Part shown: positions 18,029 through 27,583 of the stretch, one piece after another | Position numbering within the stretch: position 1 is the stretch's first letter | How the letters are laid out: every line of letters starts with the position of its first letter | From: Niveispirillum irakense DSM 11586 | Lineage (GTDB): Bacteria > Pseudomonadota > Alphaproteobacteria > Azospirillales > Azospirillaceae | Assembly (NCBI RefSeq): GCF_000429645.1 | Contig: NZ_AUCG01000016.1 | Coordinates: forward strand, 682,001-746,000 | Direction of reading: 5' to 3' | DNA length: 64,000 nucleotides | Notes under the pieces: generated by a model | The model's database searches: none | The model's input: only the letters and a program-made list of their open reading frames with translations | What the model was told of the DNA's origin: nothing | Translations under genes and position numbers: made by a program

Positions 18029-18484
18029 ATGCTGCGCATTTCCAAAAAGCTGATGTTCGCCATCGAGACGGTGCTGGACATTGCCTACAATGCCGGCTCC
18101 GCCCCGGTACAGTCGGCGGAGATCACGCAGCGCCAGGGCATCCCCAAGCGTTATCTGGAACAGGTACTCCAGGCCCTGGTCCGGGCTGGCGTGCTGGCCG
18201 GCGTGCGGGGGCCAAAGGGTGGCTATCGGCTGGCTAAGGAACGCCGCCGCATCAGCGTGGCCGAGATTGTCCGCGTCGTCCGTTCCCTGGAACAGGGCAG
18301 CGACCCGATTGAAGAAGAAGTCGGGGCCGAGTTGGGCCGTCAGGTCGTCCGCCCGCTCTGGGCGGAATTGCAGGACGAGGTGATGGCAAGGCTGGAGCAG
18401 ACCAGCATCGAGGATCTGTGCGTGCGGGCGCATCAGGCCGGTGTGGCCAGCGAAGCCGCCTCCAAGCTGGATTTCAGCATCTGA
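18029..18484 (+). CDS. Rrf2-family transcriptional regulator, CymR-like, next to cysK
   Basis: A 151-residue winged-helix regulator. It begins MLRISKKLMFAIETVLDIAY, with the recognition helix near ITQRQGIPKRYLEQVLQALVRAGVL and the wing motif GVRGPKGGYRLAKE. The Cys triad that ligates Fe-S in IscR is absent (only one Cys, LCVRA near the end), so a cluster-free, CymR-like mode is likely. In CymR systems the regulator pairs with CysK to sense cysteine supply. It lies 61 bases before cysK, with a palindrome between them. Confidence 0.88.
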   Translation: MLRISKKLMFAIETVLDIAYNAGSAPVQSAEITQRQGIPKRYLEQVLQALVRAGVLAGVRGPKGGYRLAKERRRISVAEIVRVVRSLEQGSDPIEEEVGAELGRQVVRPLWAELQDEVMARLEQTSIEDLCVRAHQAGVASEAASKLDFSI

Positions 18485-18493
18485 CAGGCTTAT

Positions 18494-18514
18494 ATACCGA
18501 TACATGATCGGTAT
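18494..18514. promoter_or_regulatory. Palindromic operator upstream of cysK
   Basis: Arms ATACCGAT (18494-18501) and ATCGGTAT (18507-18514) form a perfect 8-bp inverted repeat with a 5-base spacer (ACATG). The shape (ATA-CCGA...TCGG-TAT) resembles Rrf2/IscR-type sites. A half-site-like AATACC follows near 18523-18529. It is the probable target of the neighbouring Rrf2 regulator. Confidence 0.72.
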
Positions 18515-18545
18515 TTTCCAATAAATACCAGAACGGAGATGTAAA

Positions 18546-19523
<978 letters not shown>

Positions 19524-19554
19524 GCATCGGCCCCTTGGGTCCATCGCTTTCAGG

Positions 19555-19587
19555 AAAACCCCGATGTCGAAAGGCATCGGGGTTTTT
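19555..19587 (+). terminator. Rho-independent terminator after cysK
   Basis: A 12-bp stem AAAACCCCGATG (19555-19566) pairs with CATCGGGGTTTT, with an 8-base loop and a run of five T at 19583-19587. Confidence 0.92.
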
Positions 19588-19705
19588 CATTTCCAAAACG
19601 GATCGCCGGCGATATCTCCGGTTTCCATCTACAATATACGTTGCATTTTTTAGGAGGCCCGCCAGGATAGCGCGTTTTTTCCAGCCTCGTTCTTTTGGAA
19701 TTCAC

Positions 19706-20776
19706 ATGATGCGACGCTATCTGAGCTTATCCCTGGTTTTCCTGTCCGGCTTTTTCGCTCTCTCCTCTTCAGCCTCAGCGGAGGAGACAAACCCAATGGA
19801 CTTGAATAAGGTCGTTTGCGATCAAGCAGCCCATTACTCCCGCGAAATGATCTCTGAATCACGGGAGGGATGGGTGGAATTGCGTTTCACCATGAAGCCA
19901 GATGGCAGGTTCACTGATATCGAAGTTGTTTCTTTCTTCGGGGAAAATTATTTCGCAGAAGCTGCACAAAAAGCTATGGAAAGTTGCCGTTACACGCGAC
20001 CGGATTTGATCTCCCCGCAGGGAACCGAAGTACGCAACCTCAGAACTCCATATTTTTTTAAGCTTGTAGATGGAAAAAGCGAGCGAACCGATAAAGGAAG
20101 CTCCGAAGAAGTTTATAAAAAAATAAGAGTTTCAAAAAATTTACTTAATATTGGAAACATCGAAGAGAGCGAAAAAATATTGAACGAAGCCGAAGCAGTT
20201 AGCCGTAAATTATATGAATATATTCATATTATAATCCAAAGAGCTGTTCTGGAAACGGCGCGTGGACATAAAAATTTATCCCTAATTTATTTGCGTGGTA
20301 TCAGCAAGCATAAACAATACATTCAAGAAAAAGAATTCAGGCAATTGCTGCGTATGCGATTGGCAATTGAGTTAATGGAGGGTCATTATGTCCAGGCTGA
20401 AAAAACGGCATCTGAAATGGCGGAAAAGCCTATGGATGGCGATGAAAAATTACTTGCCCAAGTCGCTCTGTTGAAAGGGGTGATGACTGCGGGCGCGCCG
20501 GTCAGCGTCGCGGGCGAGCTTCCCGCGAACTGTCATCCCGCCTTCTGTGACCTCAAGGAACCGGAATGGTCTTACCTTCCCTATAACCGCACAGTCTCTC
20601 TTGCGAATATCCAAGGGAAGTTGACCAATATATTTTTCCGCTGTGAAAACAAAACAGCAAAATTTAAGGCTGACCCAGATATAACATGGACAATTCCAGA
20701 AAGCTGGGGAAGCTGTTCAATTGATGTAAAAGGTGAACCAGGAACAAAATTTGAACTAATTGATGAATATATATAA
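19706..20776 (+). CDS. Secreted protein with TonB-C-like domain, paralogue 1
   Basis: A 356-residue secreted protein. A signal peptide covers about residues 1-26 (YLSLSLVFLSGFFALSSSASA). A TonB-C-like region follows (about 55-100: GWVELRFTMKPDGRFTDIEVVSFFGENYF, then AMESCRY), then an alpha-helical repeat-like stretch (TPR-like, about 130-250) and a C-terminal Cys-containing domain (PANCHPAFC, NRTVSLAN, then TWTIPESWGSCSIDVKGEPG). It is clearly richer in A/T than the window, with Lys/Ile/Asn-rich codons, although a GC-rich patch occurs at about 20490-20560. It is a tandem paralogue of the next gene. The family and function are unrecognised. Confidence 0.78.
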   Translation: MMRRYLSLSLVFLSGFFALSSSASAEETNPMDLNKVVCDQAAHYSREMISESREGWVELRFTMKPDGRFTDIEVVSFFGENYFAEAAQKAMESCRYTRPDLISPQGTEVRNLRTPYFFKLVDGKSERTDKGSSEEVYKKIRVSKNLLNIGNIEESEKILNEAEAVSRKLYEYIHIIIQRAVLETARGHKNLSLIYLRGISKHKQYIQEKEFRQLLRMRLAIELMEGHYVQAEKTASEMAEKPMDGDEKLLAQVALLKGVMTAGAPVSVAGELPANCHPAFCDLKEPEWSYLPYNRTVSLANIQGKLTNIFFRCENKTAKFKADPDITWTIPESWGSCSIDVKGEPGTKFELIDEYI

Positions 20777-20788
20777 GGATAATCTAAA

Positions 20789-21844
20789 ATGAAAATTTTA
20801 CCGCTTTCGTTTTTGATAACAACACTTATTTTGCCGTTTTCATATGAAACAGCCAATGCACAAACCACCCCTATTTTCAGTTACGATCAAATACCTCTTG
20901 GTAAAATCGACTGTGGGGACATCCGGTTTACAAAAACACCAGAGGGCGCCAGGTTCAGTTGGATAGATATACGCTTTACCGTCCTGCCGAATGGCCGTTT
21001 AGCGGATGTTGAAACCGTCGGCCAAGTCGGCAGAGAAAGTTTCCACGCCGATATCATGCGCGCCTTGTCCAAATGCCGCTTCAGCCAACCCAAGAAGGAG
21101 AATGGTAAGCCCATCGCTGTCCGCAATATCTATACACGCTTCAGCTATATCGAGGCTCCCGCCAAACCCGGCGTTGGTGTGAAAGAGAAGCTGGCCGCCA
21201 GCGAGCAGCTCTTGATACAGGGAAAGCTGGATGAGGCTGCGGCAACATTGGATGAGGCTGAGCAGGCAGCAAATTCTTTCAGTGAAATGTACAATATCAT
21301 AATTAGGCGCGCGCTCCTCATGACCAAACGGGGTCGGGACGACATTGCCCTACGATATCTCCACAGCGTTCCCTTCGCCGCGGTGGATGAGGAGAGGATC
21401 CGCGTGTTGCGCATGCGGCTGAGCCTTGAACTGAAGCTGGGACTGTTGGCCAGTGCAGGGGCAACAGGCAGAAAACTGGCCGACGCCAAGCCTGATCCAG
21501 AGACCACGGCACTCCTTGCGACCCTGGATCAACAACGCCAATTTGGTGCCTCTGGTCAACCGCTGGAAATCCAGGGCAGGGTGCCTGCGGAATGCACCTT
21601 GATGATCTGTGATCCGGCGAAGCCCGGCTGGGAATATGTCCCGACTAATCGCACAATCTCCCTGGCGAACCCGGTCGGACACCTGGATCAGATCGCTATA
21701 CGCTGTACCCATCAGACGCTTATCACCGCCGCTACCATCGGCACCACCTGGACCATCCCCGCCAGCTTCGGCCAATGTGCCGTGGAGGTAACCGGAGAAC
21801 CCGGTGCCACCTTCACCCTTATCGACGAGACGATCCCAAGCTGA
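20789..21844 (+). CDS. Secreted protein with TonB-C-like domain, paralogue 2
   Basis: A 351-residue paralogue of the preceding gene, 12 bases downstream. It has a signal peptide (about 1-24, ending ANA), a TonB-C-like part (IDIRFTVLPNGRLADVETVGQVG, then ALSKCRFSQP), a helical middle region (DEAAATLDEAEQAANSFSEMYNIIIRRALL) and the same C-terminal Cys domain (PAECTLMICDP, NRTISLAN, then TWTIPASFGQCAVEVTGEPG). The first 200 bases are AT-rich, but the rest has the GC content of the host, unlike paralogue 1. Probably periplasmic; function unknown. Confidence 0.78.
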   Translation: MKILPLSFLITTLILPFSYETANAQTTPIFSYDQIPLGKIDCGDIRFTKTPEGARFSWIDIRFTVLPNGRLADVETVGQVGRESFHADIMRALSKCRFSQPKKENGKPIAVRNIYTRFSYIEAPAKPGVGVKEKLAASEQLLIQGKLDEAAATLDEAEQAANSFSEMYNIIIRRALLMTKRGRDDIALRYLHSVPFAAVDEERIRVLRMRLSLELKLGLLASAGATGRKLADAKPDPETTALLATLDQQRQFGASGQPLEIQGRVPAECTLMICDPAKPGWEYVPTNRTISLANPVGHLDQIAIRCTHQTLITAATIGTTWTIPASFGQCAVEVTGEPGATFTLIDETIPS

Positions 21845-21851
21845 GGGAGCG

Positions 21852-22444
21852 GTGACACCCGATCAGTTCCGCCACCTCGCCCTCACCAACCCTGTGAACG
21901 CGGCCTTGATGGAAAGGCTGCCTTCCCTGGGGCTGGGGGATTGCTGGCTGGTGGCCGGGTGCCTCTATCAGGCGGTCTGGAATGCCCGGGCAGGACAGGC
22001 CGCAGGATGGGGCGTGAAGGATTACGATATTTTCTATTACGATCCCGACACCAGTTGGGAGGCGGAGGATATCGCCATCCGCCGGGCCGATGCGCTGTTC
22101 GCCGATCTGGGCGTGATGGTGGAACTGCGCAATCAGGCACGCGTCCATCTCTGGTATCCACAGCGCTTTGGCCGCACCATCGCTCCCATCCCCAGCGCGC
22201 AAGCTGGGATCGACGGATTTCTGGTGGCCTGTACCTGTGTCGGCCTGTCAGCAGCGGGGGCACTTTACGCCCTTACGGGCTGGATGATCTGGCCGCCGGC
22301 ATCCTGCACCCCAACCCGCGCGCACCCGATCCGGTCCAGTACCGGCTGAAGGTGGAGAGCTATCGCGCGCGTTGGCCGCATCTGCGCGAAGGGGTTACCA
22401 CGAGAGAGGGGTTGGAACCAGAAGATCGCCTTCATCGTTTCTGA
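21852..22444 (+). pseudogene. Nucleotidyltransferase-family gene (DUF925-like) interrupted by a frameshift
   Basis: The first part reads VTPDQFRHLALTNPVNAALMERL, GDCWLVAGCLYQAVWN and GVKDYDIFYYD (nucleotidyltransferase active-site style), then CTCVGLSAAGALYA in frame 0. From about 22271 the coding continues in another frame as PYGLDDLAAGILHPNPRAPDPVQYRLKVESYRARWPHL. Adding one C in the CCC run at 22270-22272 would restore a single frame of about 197 codons ending at 22444. The likely GTG start at 21852 has a GAGGGAG ribosome-binding site. It is either a true frameshift mutation or a homopolymer sequencing error. Confidence 0.82.
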
Positions 22445-22495
22445 TGCGTCCCCAGCCACATGCGGCTGGGCCCGAACGAATGATAGGAAACGATC

Positions 22496-22651
22496 ATGGC
22501 TCACCGTTCCACCAAGGCTGTGCTGACCGCCGGCGCCCTGCTGCTGGCCCTTTCCTCCCTGACCGCCTGCAACACGGTTGAAGGTGCCGGCAAGGACATC
22601 AAGTCCGGCGGCAAGGCGATTGAGGAAACCGCTCAGGACGCCAAGAACTGA
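22496..22651 (+). CDS. Entericidin A/B-family small lipoprotein
   Basis: A 51-residue protein. It has a signal peptide with lipobox LTAC (Cys at about 27), then a short tail NTVEGAGKDIKSGGKAIEETAQDAKN, the typical entericidin pattern. Entericidins are small outer-membrane lipoproteins linked to cell lysis or envelope stress. It is probably transcribed on its own, since 51 bases separate it from the frameshifted gene upstream. A GGAAACGA stretch provides a modest ribosome-binding site. Confidence 0.88.
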   Translation: MAHRSTKAVLTAGALLLALSSLTACNTVEGAGKDIKSGGKAIEETAQDAKN

Positions 22652-22766
22652 TCCGGCGGGACGGCGGGGCCCTTTGCGACCACCCTGGCCCCGCCGTCCA
22701 TTCCGCTGACCAAGGTTTACGCATCCCATATTGCGGGGGCAGCCCATCAGGGGCATGGTATCGCGT

Positions 22767-23321
22767 ATGAGCGACGATATCCCCTCTCCCGCCACAGCCG
22801 GCCCAAGGCTGCGGACCATTCCCCCCGGCGAGGATCGGGAGCGGCTGGTCTGCCCGGAATGCCACTATATCGCTTATGAAAATCCCAAGATCGTCGTCGG
22901 CTCCATCGTCACGGACGATGCGGGCCGTATTCTGCTGTGCCGCCGGGCGATAGAGCCACGCAAAGGCTACTGGACCCTGCCGGCCGGCTATATGGAATTA
23001 AGCGAGACGACGGAACAGGGTGCCGCCCGAGAGGCGCGGGAGGAAGCCTGCGCCGAGATTGCCATCGAGGGCCTGCTGGCCATTTACAACATCCCGCGCA
23101 TTTCCCAGGTGCAGCTGATCTATCGCGCCCGTCTGGCCACCCCCTTCATAGCCGCCGGACCGGAAAGCCTGGAAGTCGCGATGTTCGCGTGGGAGGATAT
23201 TCCCTGGGACGATCTGGCCTTTCCCTCCGTCAGCTGGTCATTGCATCAGCATCGTGACCGGATCGGCCAGATGCTGGGCGCGCCTGCCACCAATCCACCG
23301 CCCCCGGTTGAAGGCTTGTAA
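22767..23321 (+). CDS. NUDIX hydrolase with N-terminal zinc ribbon
   Basis: A 184-residue protein. The N terminus has [20 protein letters not shown], half of a zinc-ribbon as in NudC-like or small Nudix proteins. The Nudix box reads [25 protein letters not shown], in which the last conserved Gly is replaced by Ala (EEAC). It probably hydrolyses a nucleoside diphosphate derivative such as an ADP-ribose or NADH-like compound, but specificity cannot be read. The ATG at 22767 is chosen over the upstream in-frame starts. Confidence 0.88.
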   Translation: MSDDIPSPATAGPRLRTIPPGEDRERLVCPECHYIAYENPKIVVGSIVTDDAGRILLCRRAIEPRKGYWTLPAGYMELSETTEQGAAREAREEACAEIAIEGLLAIYNIPRISQVQLIYRARLATPFIAAGPESLEVAMFAWEDIPWDDLAFPSVSWSLHQHRDRIGQMLGAPATNPPPPVEGL

Positions 23322-23380
23322 CCAGACCGCTGCCCTGGCAAGAATCGGCACCCGCCCTTGCACGCCAGGAAAGGCCAAAG

Positions 23381-24400
23381 ATGCGTAAATCCCCCGCCGC
23401 CGCCCGCGGCACCGTCCACCGTCTGGTCCTCGACAGCCAGCTTCTGCGTGGCAACCGTCAGGGCGACCCGACAGAGCGGGAGATCCATGTCTATGTGCCC
23501 GCCGGCCATGATGGCGCGGACCTGCCGCTGCTGTTCGATATTGTCGGCTACACGGCGGGCGGCCCCGCCCATACCAACTGGAAGAATTTCGGGGAGAATG
23601 TACCCGAACGGCTGGACCGGCTGATTGATAGTGGCGCGCTGCCGCCGGTCGTGGTCGCCTTCCCCGATTGTTTCACCCGCCTGGGCGGCAACCAATATAT
23701 CAATTCCGCCGCGCTCGGCCCCTGGATGGATTTCCTCTGCGATGAAGCGGTGCCCTTCGTGGAGGGGCATTTCCACTGCGGCGGGCCGGGGCGGCGGGGC
23801 ATTTTCGGCAAAAGCAGCGGCGGCTATGGCGCGCTGGCCCATGCCCTGTTGCGCCCCGATATCTGGTCCGCCGCCGCCAGCCATTCCGGCGATGTCGGGT
23901 TTGAACTGTGCTATCTGCCCGACATGCCGGGCGTGCTGCGGTCACTGGCCCGCCATGGCGGCAGCGTCGAGCGGTTCATGAATGCGTTTGAGACCGCCCG
24001 CAAGACCGATGGCAAGGATACCCATGTGCTGATGATCCTGTGCATGGCGGCAACCTATGACCCCGATCCCAGCCAATATCTGGGCATCCGCCTGCCGGTG
24101 ACAGACGATACATGCGAGATCATCCCCGACCGCTGGGCCAACTGGCTGGCCTGGGACCCGGTGAATATGCTGGAAAAACAGGCTGATGCGCTGCGCAGCC
24201 TGAAAGCGCTCTATATCGATTGCGGCGACCGCGACCAGTATAACCTCGTTTATGGCGCGCGAAGGCTGCACCGGCGGCTGGAGCAATTAGGCATCGCCCA
24301 CCGGTACGAAGAATTCCCCGACGATCATTCCTCCGTCGATTACCGGATGGATGACAGCCTGCCCTATCTGGTCCGCGCCCTGACCGGACCGGGATCATGA
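23381..24400 (+). CDS. Alpha/beta-hydrolase, esterase-D/enterochelin-esterase type
   Basis: A 339-residue serine hydrolase of the putative-esterase family. The nucleophile elbow is GKSSGGYGAL (about 147-156), an oxyanion region VVVAFPDCFTRLGGNQYINS precedes it, and the terminal HSS motif near the C terminus (PDDHSSVDYRMD) supplies the likely His. No signal peptide is apparent. Its stop overlaps the start of the S4-domain gene by ATGA, suggesting coupling. The substrate is unknown; carboxylester or S-formylglutathione-like esters are possible. Confidence 0.85.
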   Translation: MRKSPAAARGTVHRLVLDSQLLRGNRQGDPTEREIHVYVPAGHDGADLPLLFDIVGYTAGGPAHTNWKNFGENVPERLDRLIDSGALPPVVVAFPDCFTRLGGNQYINSAALGPWMDFLCDEAVPFVEGHFHCGGPGRRGIFGKSSGGYGALAHALLRPDIWSAAASHSGDVGFELCYLPDMPGVLRSLARHGGSVERFMNAFETARKTDGKDTHVLMILCMAATYDPDPSQYLGIRLPVTDDTCEIIPDRWANWLAWDPVNMLEKQADALRSLKALYIDCGDRDQYNLVYGARRLHRRLEQLGIAHRYEEFPDDHSSVDYRMDDSLPYLVRALTGPGS

Positions 24401-24741
24401 GCGGGGAGGACATCACCGCCCATGATCCCGGCGATGCCGCCGATATCGCCCGTGGCCGGCTGCGGCTGGATAAATGGCTCTGGTACGCGCGCTTTCTGAA
24501 AACCCGCAGCCAGGCGGCCAAGCTGGCAGCATCGGGCGCGGTGCGGCTGGCCGGCGCGCCCGTGGCCAAGGCCAGCCATATGGTGAAGGTGGGCGATGTG
24601 CTGACTTTCCCGCTGGGGCCTTACGTCCGGGTGATCAAGGTGAAAGCCCTGGCCGCCCGGCGCGGCCCCGCCCCGGAGGCGCAGACGCTCTATGACGACC
24701 TGGACCCGCCCAGCCCGGAAGGCAAGATGGCGCGGGGGTAA
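24397..24741 (+). CDS. hslR: RNA-binding S4-domain protein, HslR type
   Basis: A 114-residue protein with an S4 RNA-binding fold: RLRLDKWLWYARFLKTRSQAAKLAASGAVRLAGAPV (about 20-55) followed by VKVGDVLTFPLGP. It resembles Hsp15/HslR, which binds 50S subunits carrying nascent chains after heat shock. It overlaps the esterase gene by ATGA. The C-terminal tail (SPEGKMARG) is typical of the family. Confidence 0.9.
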   Translation: MSGEDITAHDPGDAADIARGRLRLDKWLWYARFLKTRSQAAKLAASGAVRLAGAPVAKASHMVKVGDVLTFPLGPYVRVIKVKALAARRGPAPEAQTLYDDLDPPSPEGKMARG

Positions 24742-24958
24742 GCGGGATGGCGGGACGGTTAAACAGGTACTACCACTACCCCTCATGCGCGGCCTATGAA
24801 TCTGCCTTGCAGCCAGCCCCCGGCCAGATGCCCCGGCCATGCTTGTCGGGTTCGCCTCCTGTCGCTATGCTCCGCAACCATGTAACAAAGTGACAGGAAG
24901 GTACGCCGTACCTTTCCGGTTCGATCTTTACCCCCGGTTCGACCCCCAGGTGATTGAT

Positions 24959-26377
24959 ATGGCACGCACGCTCTACGACAAGATTTTCGAAAGCCACACC
25001 GTCCACCGCCAGGAAGACGGCACCAGCGTGCTTTATATCGACCTGCATCTGGTACACGAGGTGACCAGCCCGCAGGCTTTTGAAGGGCTGCGCGTGGCCG
25101 GTCGCAAGGTGCGCCAGCCGGGCAAGACCCTGGCCGTGGCCGACCATAATGTGCCGACCAGCAAGGATCGCCTGCAGGGGATCAAGAATGAACAGGGCCG
25201 CATCCAGGTGGCGCAACTGGGCATCAATGCCAAGGAATTCGGCATCGAATATTTCGATATGGCCGATATCCGCCAGGGCATTGTGCATGTGGTCGGCCCC
25301 GAACAGGGCGTGACCCAGCCGGGCATGACCATCGTGTGCGGCGACAGTCACACCGCCACCCATGGTGCCTTCGGCGCGCTGGCCTTTGGCATCGGCACGT
25401 CGGATGTGGAGCATGTGCTGGCCACCCAGACGCTGCTGATCAAGAAGTCCAAGAACATGCTGGTGAAGGTGGATGGTGCCCTGCCGCTGGGCGTCACCGC
25501 CAAGGATCTGACGCTGGCCATCATCGGCAAGCTGGGTACCGCCGGCGGTACCGGCTATGTGATTGAATATGCTGGTCAGGCCTTCCGCGACCTGTCGATG
25601 GAAGGGCGCATGACCGTCTGCAACATGGCCATTGAAGCCGGTGCCCGCGCCGGCCTGATCGCCCCGGATGAAAAGACGTTTGAGTATCTGCGCGGCCGCC
25701 CCCGCGCGCCGCAGGGTGCCGATTTCGACCGCGCCGTGGCGTACTGGCAAACACTGCCCAGCGACGAGGGTGCCGTGTACGACAAGGTGGTGGAACTGAA
25801 CGCCGCCGACATCGTGCCGCAGGTGACCTGGGGCACCAGCCCCGAAGACGTGTCGGCCATCACCGCCTCGGTGCCGAACCCGGCGGACTTCAAGGACCCG
25901 CACAAGCAGAAGGCCGTGGAACGCGCGCTGGCCTATATGGGCCTGACGCCGGGCACGCCGCTGACCGAAGTGCCGGTGCAGAAGGTGTTCATCGGTTCCT
26001 GCACCAACAGCCGCATCGAAGATTTGCGCGCCGCCGCCGAAGTGGCGAGCGCCGGTCTGGCGAAGGGTCGCAAGGTGGCCGATGGCGTCTATGCCATGGT
26101 CGTCCCCGGCTCCGGTCTGGTGAAGGAACAGGCGGAAAAGGAAGGGCTGGACAAGGTCTTCATCGAAGCCGGCTTTGACTGGCGTGAACCCGGCTGTTCC
26201 ATGTGCCTGGCGATGAATGACGACAAGCTGAAGCCCGGTGAACGCTGCGCAAGCACGTCCAACCGCAATTTTGAAAGCCGCCAGGGCCCCGGCGGCCGCA
26301 CCCATCTGGTCAGCCCGGCCATGGCTGCCGCAGCAGCACTGACTGGTAAGCTGACCGACGTGCGCACGCTGGGTTGA
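24959..26377 (+). CDS. leuC: 3-isopropylmalate dehydratase, large subunit
   Basis: A 472-residue [4Fe-4S] aconitase-family subunit of leucine synthesis, starting [15 protein letters not shown]. Landmarks are [39 protein letters not shown], the cluster Cys in [13 protein letters not shown], and the pair in [11 protein letters not shown]. The length is typical. leuD is not seen directly downstream and must lie elsewhere. About 60 bases upstream, a bulged hairpin (about 24896-24917) lies in the leader. A terminator follows. Confidence 0.97.
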   Translation: MARTLYDKIFESHTVHRQEDGTSVLYIDLHLVHEVTSPQAFEGLRVAGRKVRQPGKTLAVADHNVPTSKDRLQGIKNEQGRIQVAQLGINAKEFGIEYFDMADIRQGIVHVVGPEQGVTQPGMTIVCGDSHTATHGAFGALAFGIGTSDVEHVLATQTLLIKKSKNMLVKVDGALPLGVTAKDLTLAIIGKLGTAGGTGYVIEYAGQAFRDLSMEGRMTVCNMAIEAGARAGLIAPDEKTFEYLRGRPRAPQGADFDRAVAYWQTLPSDEGAVYDKVVELNAADIVPQVTWGTSPEDVSAITASVPNPADFKDPHKQKAVERALAYMGLTPGTPLTEVPVQKVFIGSCTNSRIEDLRAAAEVASAGLAKGRKVADGVYAMVVPGSGLVKEQAEKEGLDKVFIEAGFDWREPGCSMCLAMNDDKLKPGERCASTSNRNFESRQGPGGRTHLVSPAMAAAAALTGKLTDVRTLG

Positions 26378-26388
26378 TTACTGAGACC

Positions 26389-26424
26389 AACCTCCCTTGA
26401 TCCTGACCGATCAAGGGAGGTTTT
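26389..26424 (+). terminator. Rho-independent terminator after leuC
   Basis: A perfect 12-bp stem CCTCCCTTGATC (26391-26402) pairs with GATCAAGGGAGG (26409-26420), followed by TTTT. It is also the first hairpin of the mosaic element at 26391-26538. Confidence 0.88.
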
Positions 26425-26538
26425 GCGCTCCCTCATACGCCGGGCGCTACCTCCGGCAGCTTGGCTTACGCCGCTACCAAGCGGCGGGCCGGCGGTCGCC
26501 GGCCCCAATCCGCCGAAAGGTCAACCTTTCGGCGGATT
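26391..26538. repeat. Hairpin-core-hairpin mosaic intergenic element, copy A
   Basis: The element contains a 12-bp hairpin (26391-26420), then a GC-rich core with CTCCCTCA, CGCCGG, GCTTGGCT and GTCGCCGG blocks, then a 14-bp hairpin (26507-26538). A similar core flanked by two unrelated hairpins occurs at 49851-49988. It may be a dispersed repeat of this genome. The similarity is visible but imperfect. Confidence 0.55.
26507..26538 (-). terminator. Hairpin terminator after xerD
   Basis: A perfect 14-bp stem AATCCGCCGAAAGG (26507-26520) with a 4-base loop pairs with 26525-26538, just behind the xerD stop on the minus strand. The T tract is weak, so termination is probable rather than certain. 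Confidence 0.7.
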
Positions 26539-26563
26539 TGTATTATTCCCTCAGCGCCGTGCG

Positions 26564-27583
26564 TTACTTCCGCCTGCGCCCAGCGCCACCGGCCAGGGGA
26601 TGGTGGTTTTCCACCGTCCGGCGCAGCCGCTCCCCGACCACATGGGTATAGATCTGGGTGGTGCCGATATCGGCATGGCCCAGCATCTTCTGCACCGACC
26701 GCAGATCGGCGCCATGGTCCAGCAGATGGGTGGCGAAGCAATGGCGCAGCACATGGGGGCTGACCTTGGCCGGGTCCAGCCGGGCATCCAGTGCCAGTTG
26801 CTTCAAAAGCTGCCCCATGCGCTGGCGCGTCAAAACCCCGGCAGTGGCACGGGACGGAAACAGGAAGGCCTGCTGCTTGGCCTCCCGCCCTGGGGTCATG
26901 AACCAGGGGCGGTCGGGCAGATAAGCCGCCAGCGCGTCCCGCGCCGGGCCGGACAGGGGCACCAGCCGTTCCTTGCCGCCTTTGCCGCGCACGATCAGGG
27001 CGCGGGCATCGCGGGCCAGCGCCGCCATGGGCAGGCCCACCAGTTCCGACACGCGCAGGCCCGTGGCATAGAGGATTTCCAGCAGCGCAGTCAGGCGCCG
27101 CCCATCCGGCCCGCCCCGGTTGGCGGCAGCCGCAAGCAGGGAATGCACGTCTTCTTCCGTCAATATCTTGGGCAGGGCGCGGCCCTGGCGGGGCGTGTCC
27201 AGCACCGAGGCCGGATCTTCCGCCCGCTTTCCCTCCGACACCAGGAACTTATAATATTGCCGCAGGGCCGACAGCCGCCGCGCCACGGTGCGCACGGCGG
27301 ATTTCTCCTTGATCCGGTCGGCGGCTAGATGGTCCAGATAGGCCCGCAGATCGTCGCTGGCCGCATTGTCCAGGGTGGGGCGGCCCTGCTGCTTCAGGAA
27401 ACTGGCCACATCCTCCAGGTCACGGCGATAGGCGTCGCGGGTATTGGCCGAGGCCGCCCGCTCCGCCACGATCATATCCAGGAAACCATCGACCTCCGGC
27501 GGCAGCGGGGCCGGCGCCTTGCGGGGCCGGCCCGGCCGGGCCTTGGCGGGGCTGCTGGAGGAAGGGGAAGCCGGCCCCGCCAT
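26564..27583 (-). CDS. xerD: Site-specific tyrosine recombinase XerD
   Basis: A 339-residue integrase-family recombinase that resolves chromosome dimers at dif. The N-terminal SAM-like domain includes FLDMIVAERAASANTRDAYRRDLEDVASFLKQQG. The catalytic residues are Arg in ATGLRVSELVGL, Lys in GKGGKERLVPL, His-Arg in HVLRHCFATHLL, His in LGHADIGTTQ and Tyr in IYTHV. The basic C-terminal tail AGGAGRRRK is longer than usual. It overlaps the upstream 590-residue protein by one start/stop junction. Confidence 0.95.
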   Translation of the reverse strand: MAGPASPSSSSPAKARPGRPRKAPAPLPPEVDGFLDMIVAERAASANTRDAYRRDLEDVASFLKQQGRPTLDNAASDDLRAYLDHLAADRIKEKSAVRTVARRLSALRQYYKFLVSEGKRAEDPASVLDTPRQGRALPKILTEEDVHSLLAAAANRGGPDGRRLTALLEILYATGLRVSELVGLPMAALARDARALIVRGKGGKERLVPLSGPARDALAAYLPDRPWFMTPGREAKQQAFLFPSRATAGVLTRQRMGQLLKQLALDARLDPAKVSPHVLRHCFATHLLDHGADLRSVQKMLGHADIGTTQIYTHVVGERLRRTVENHHPLAGGAGRRRK

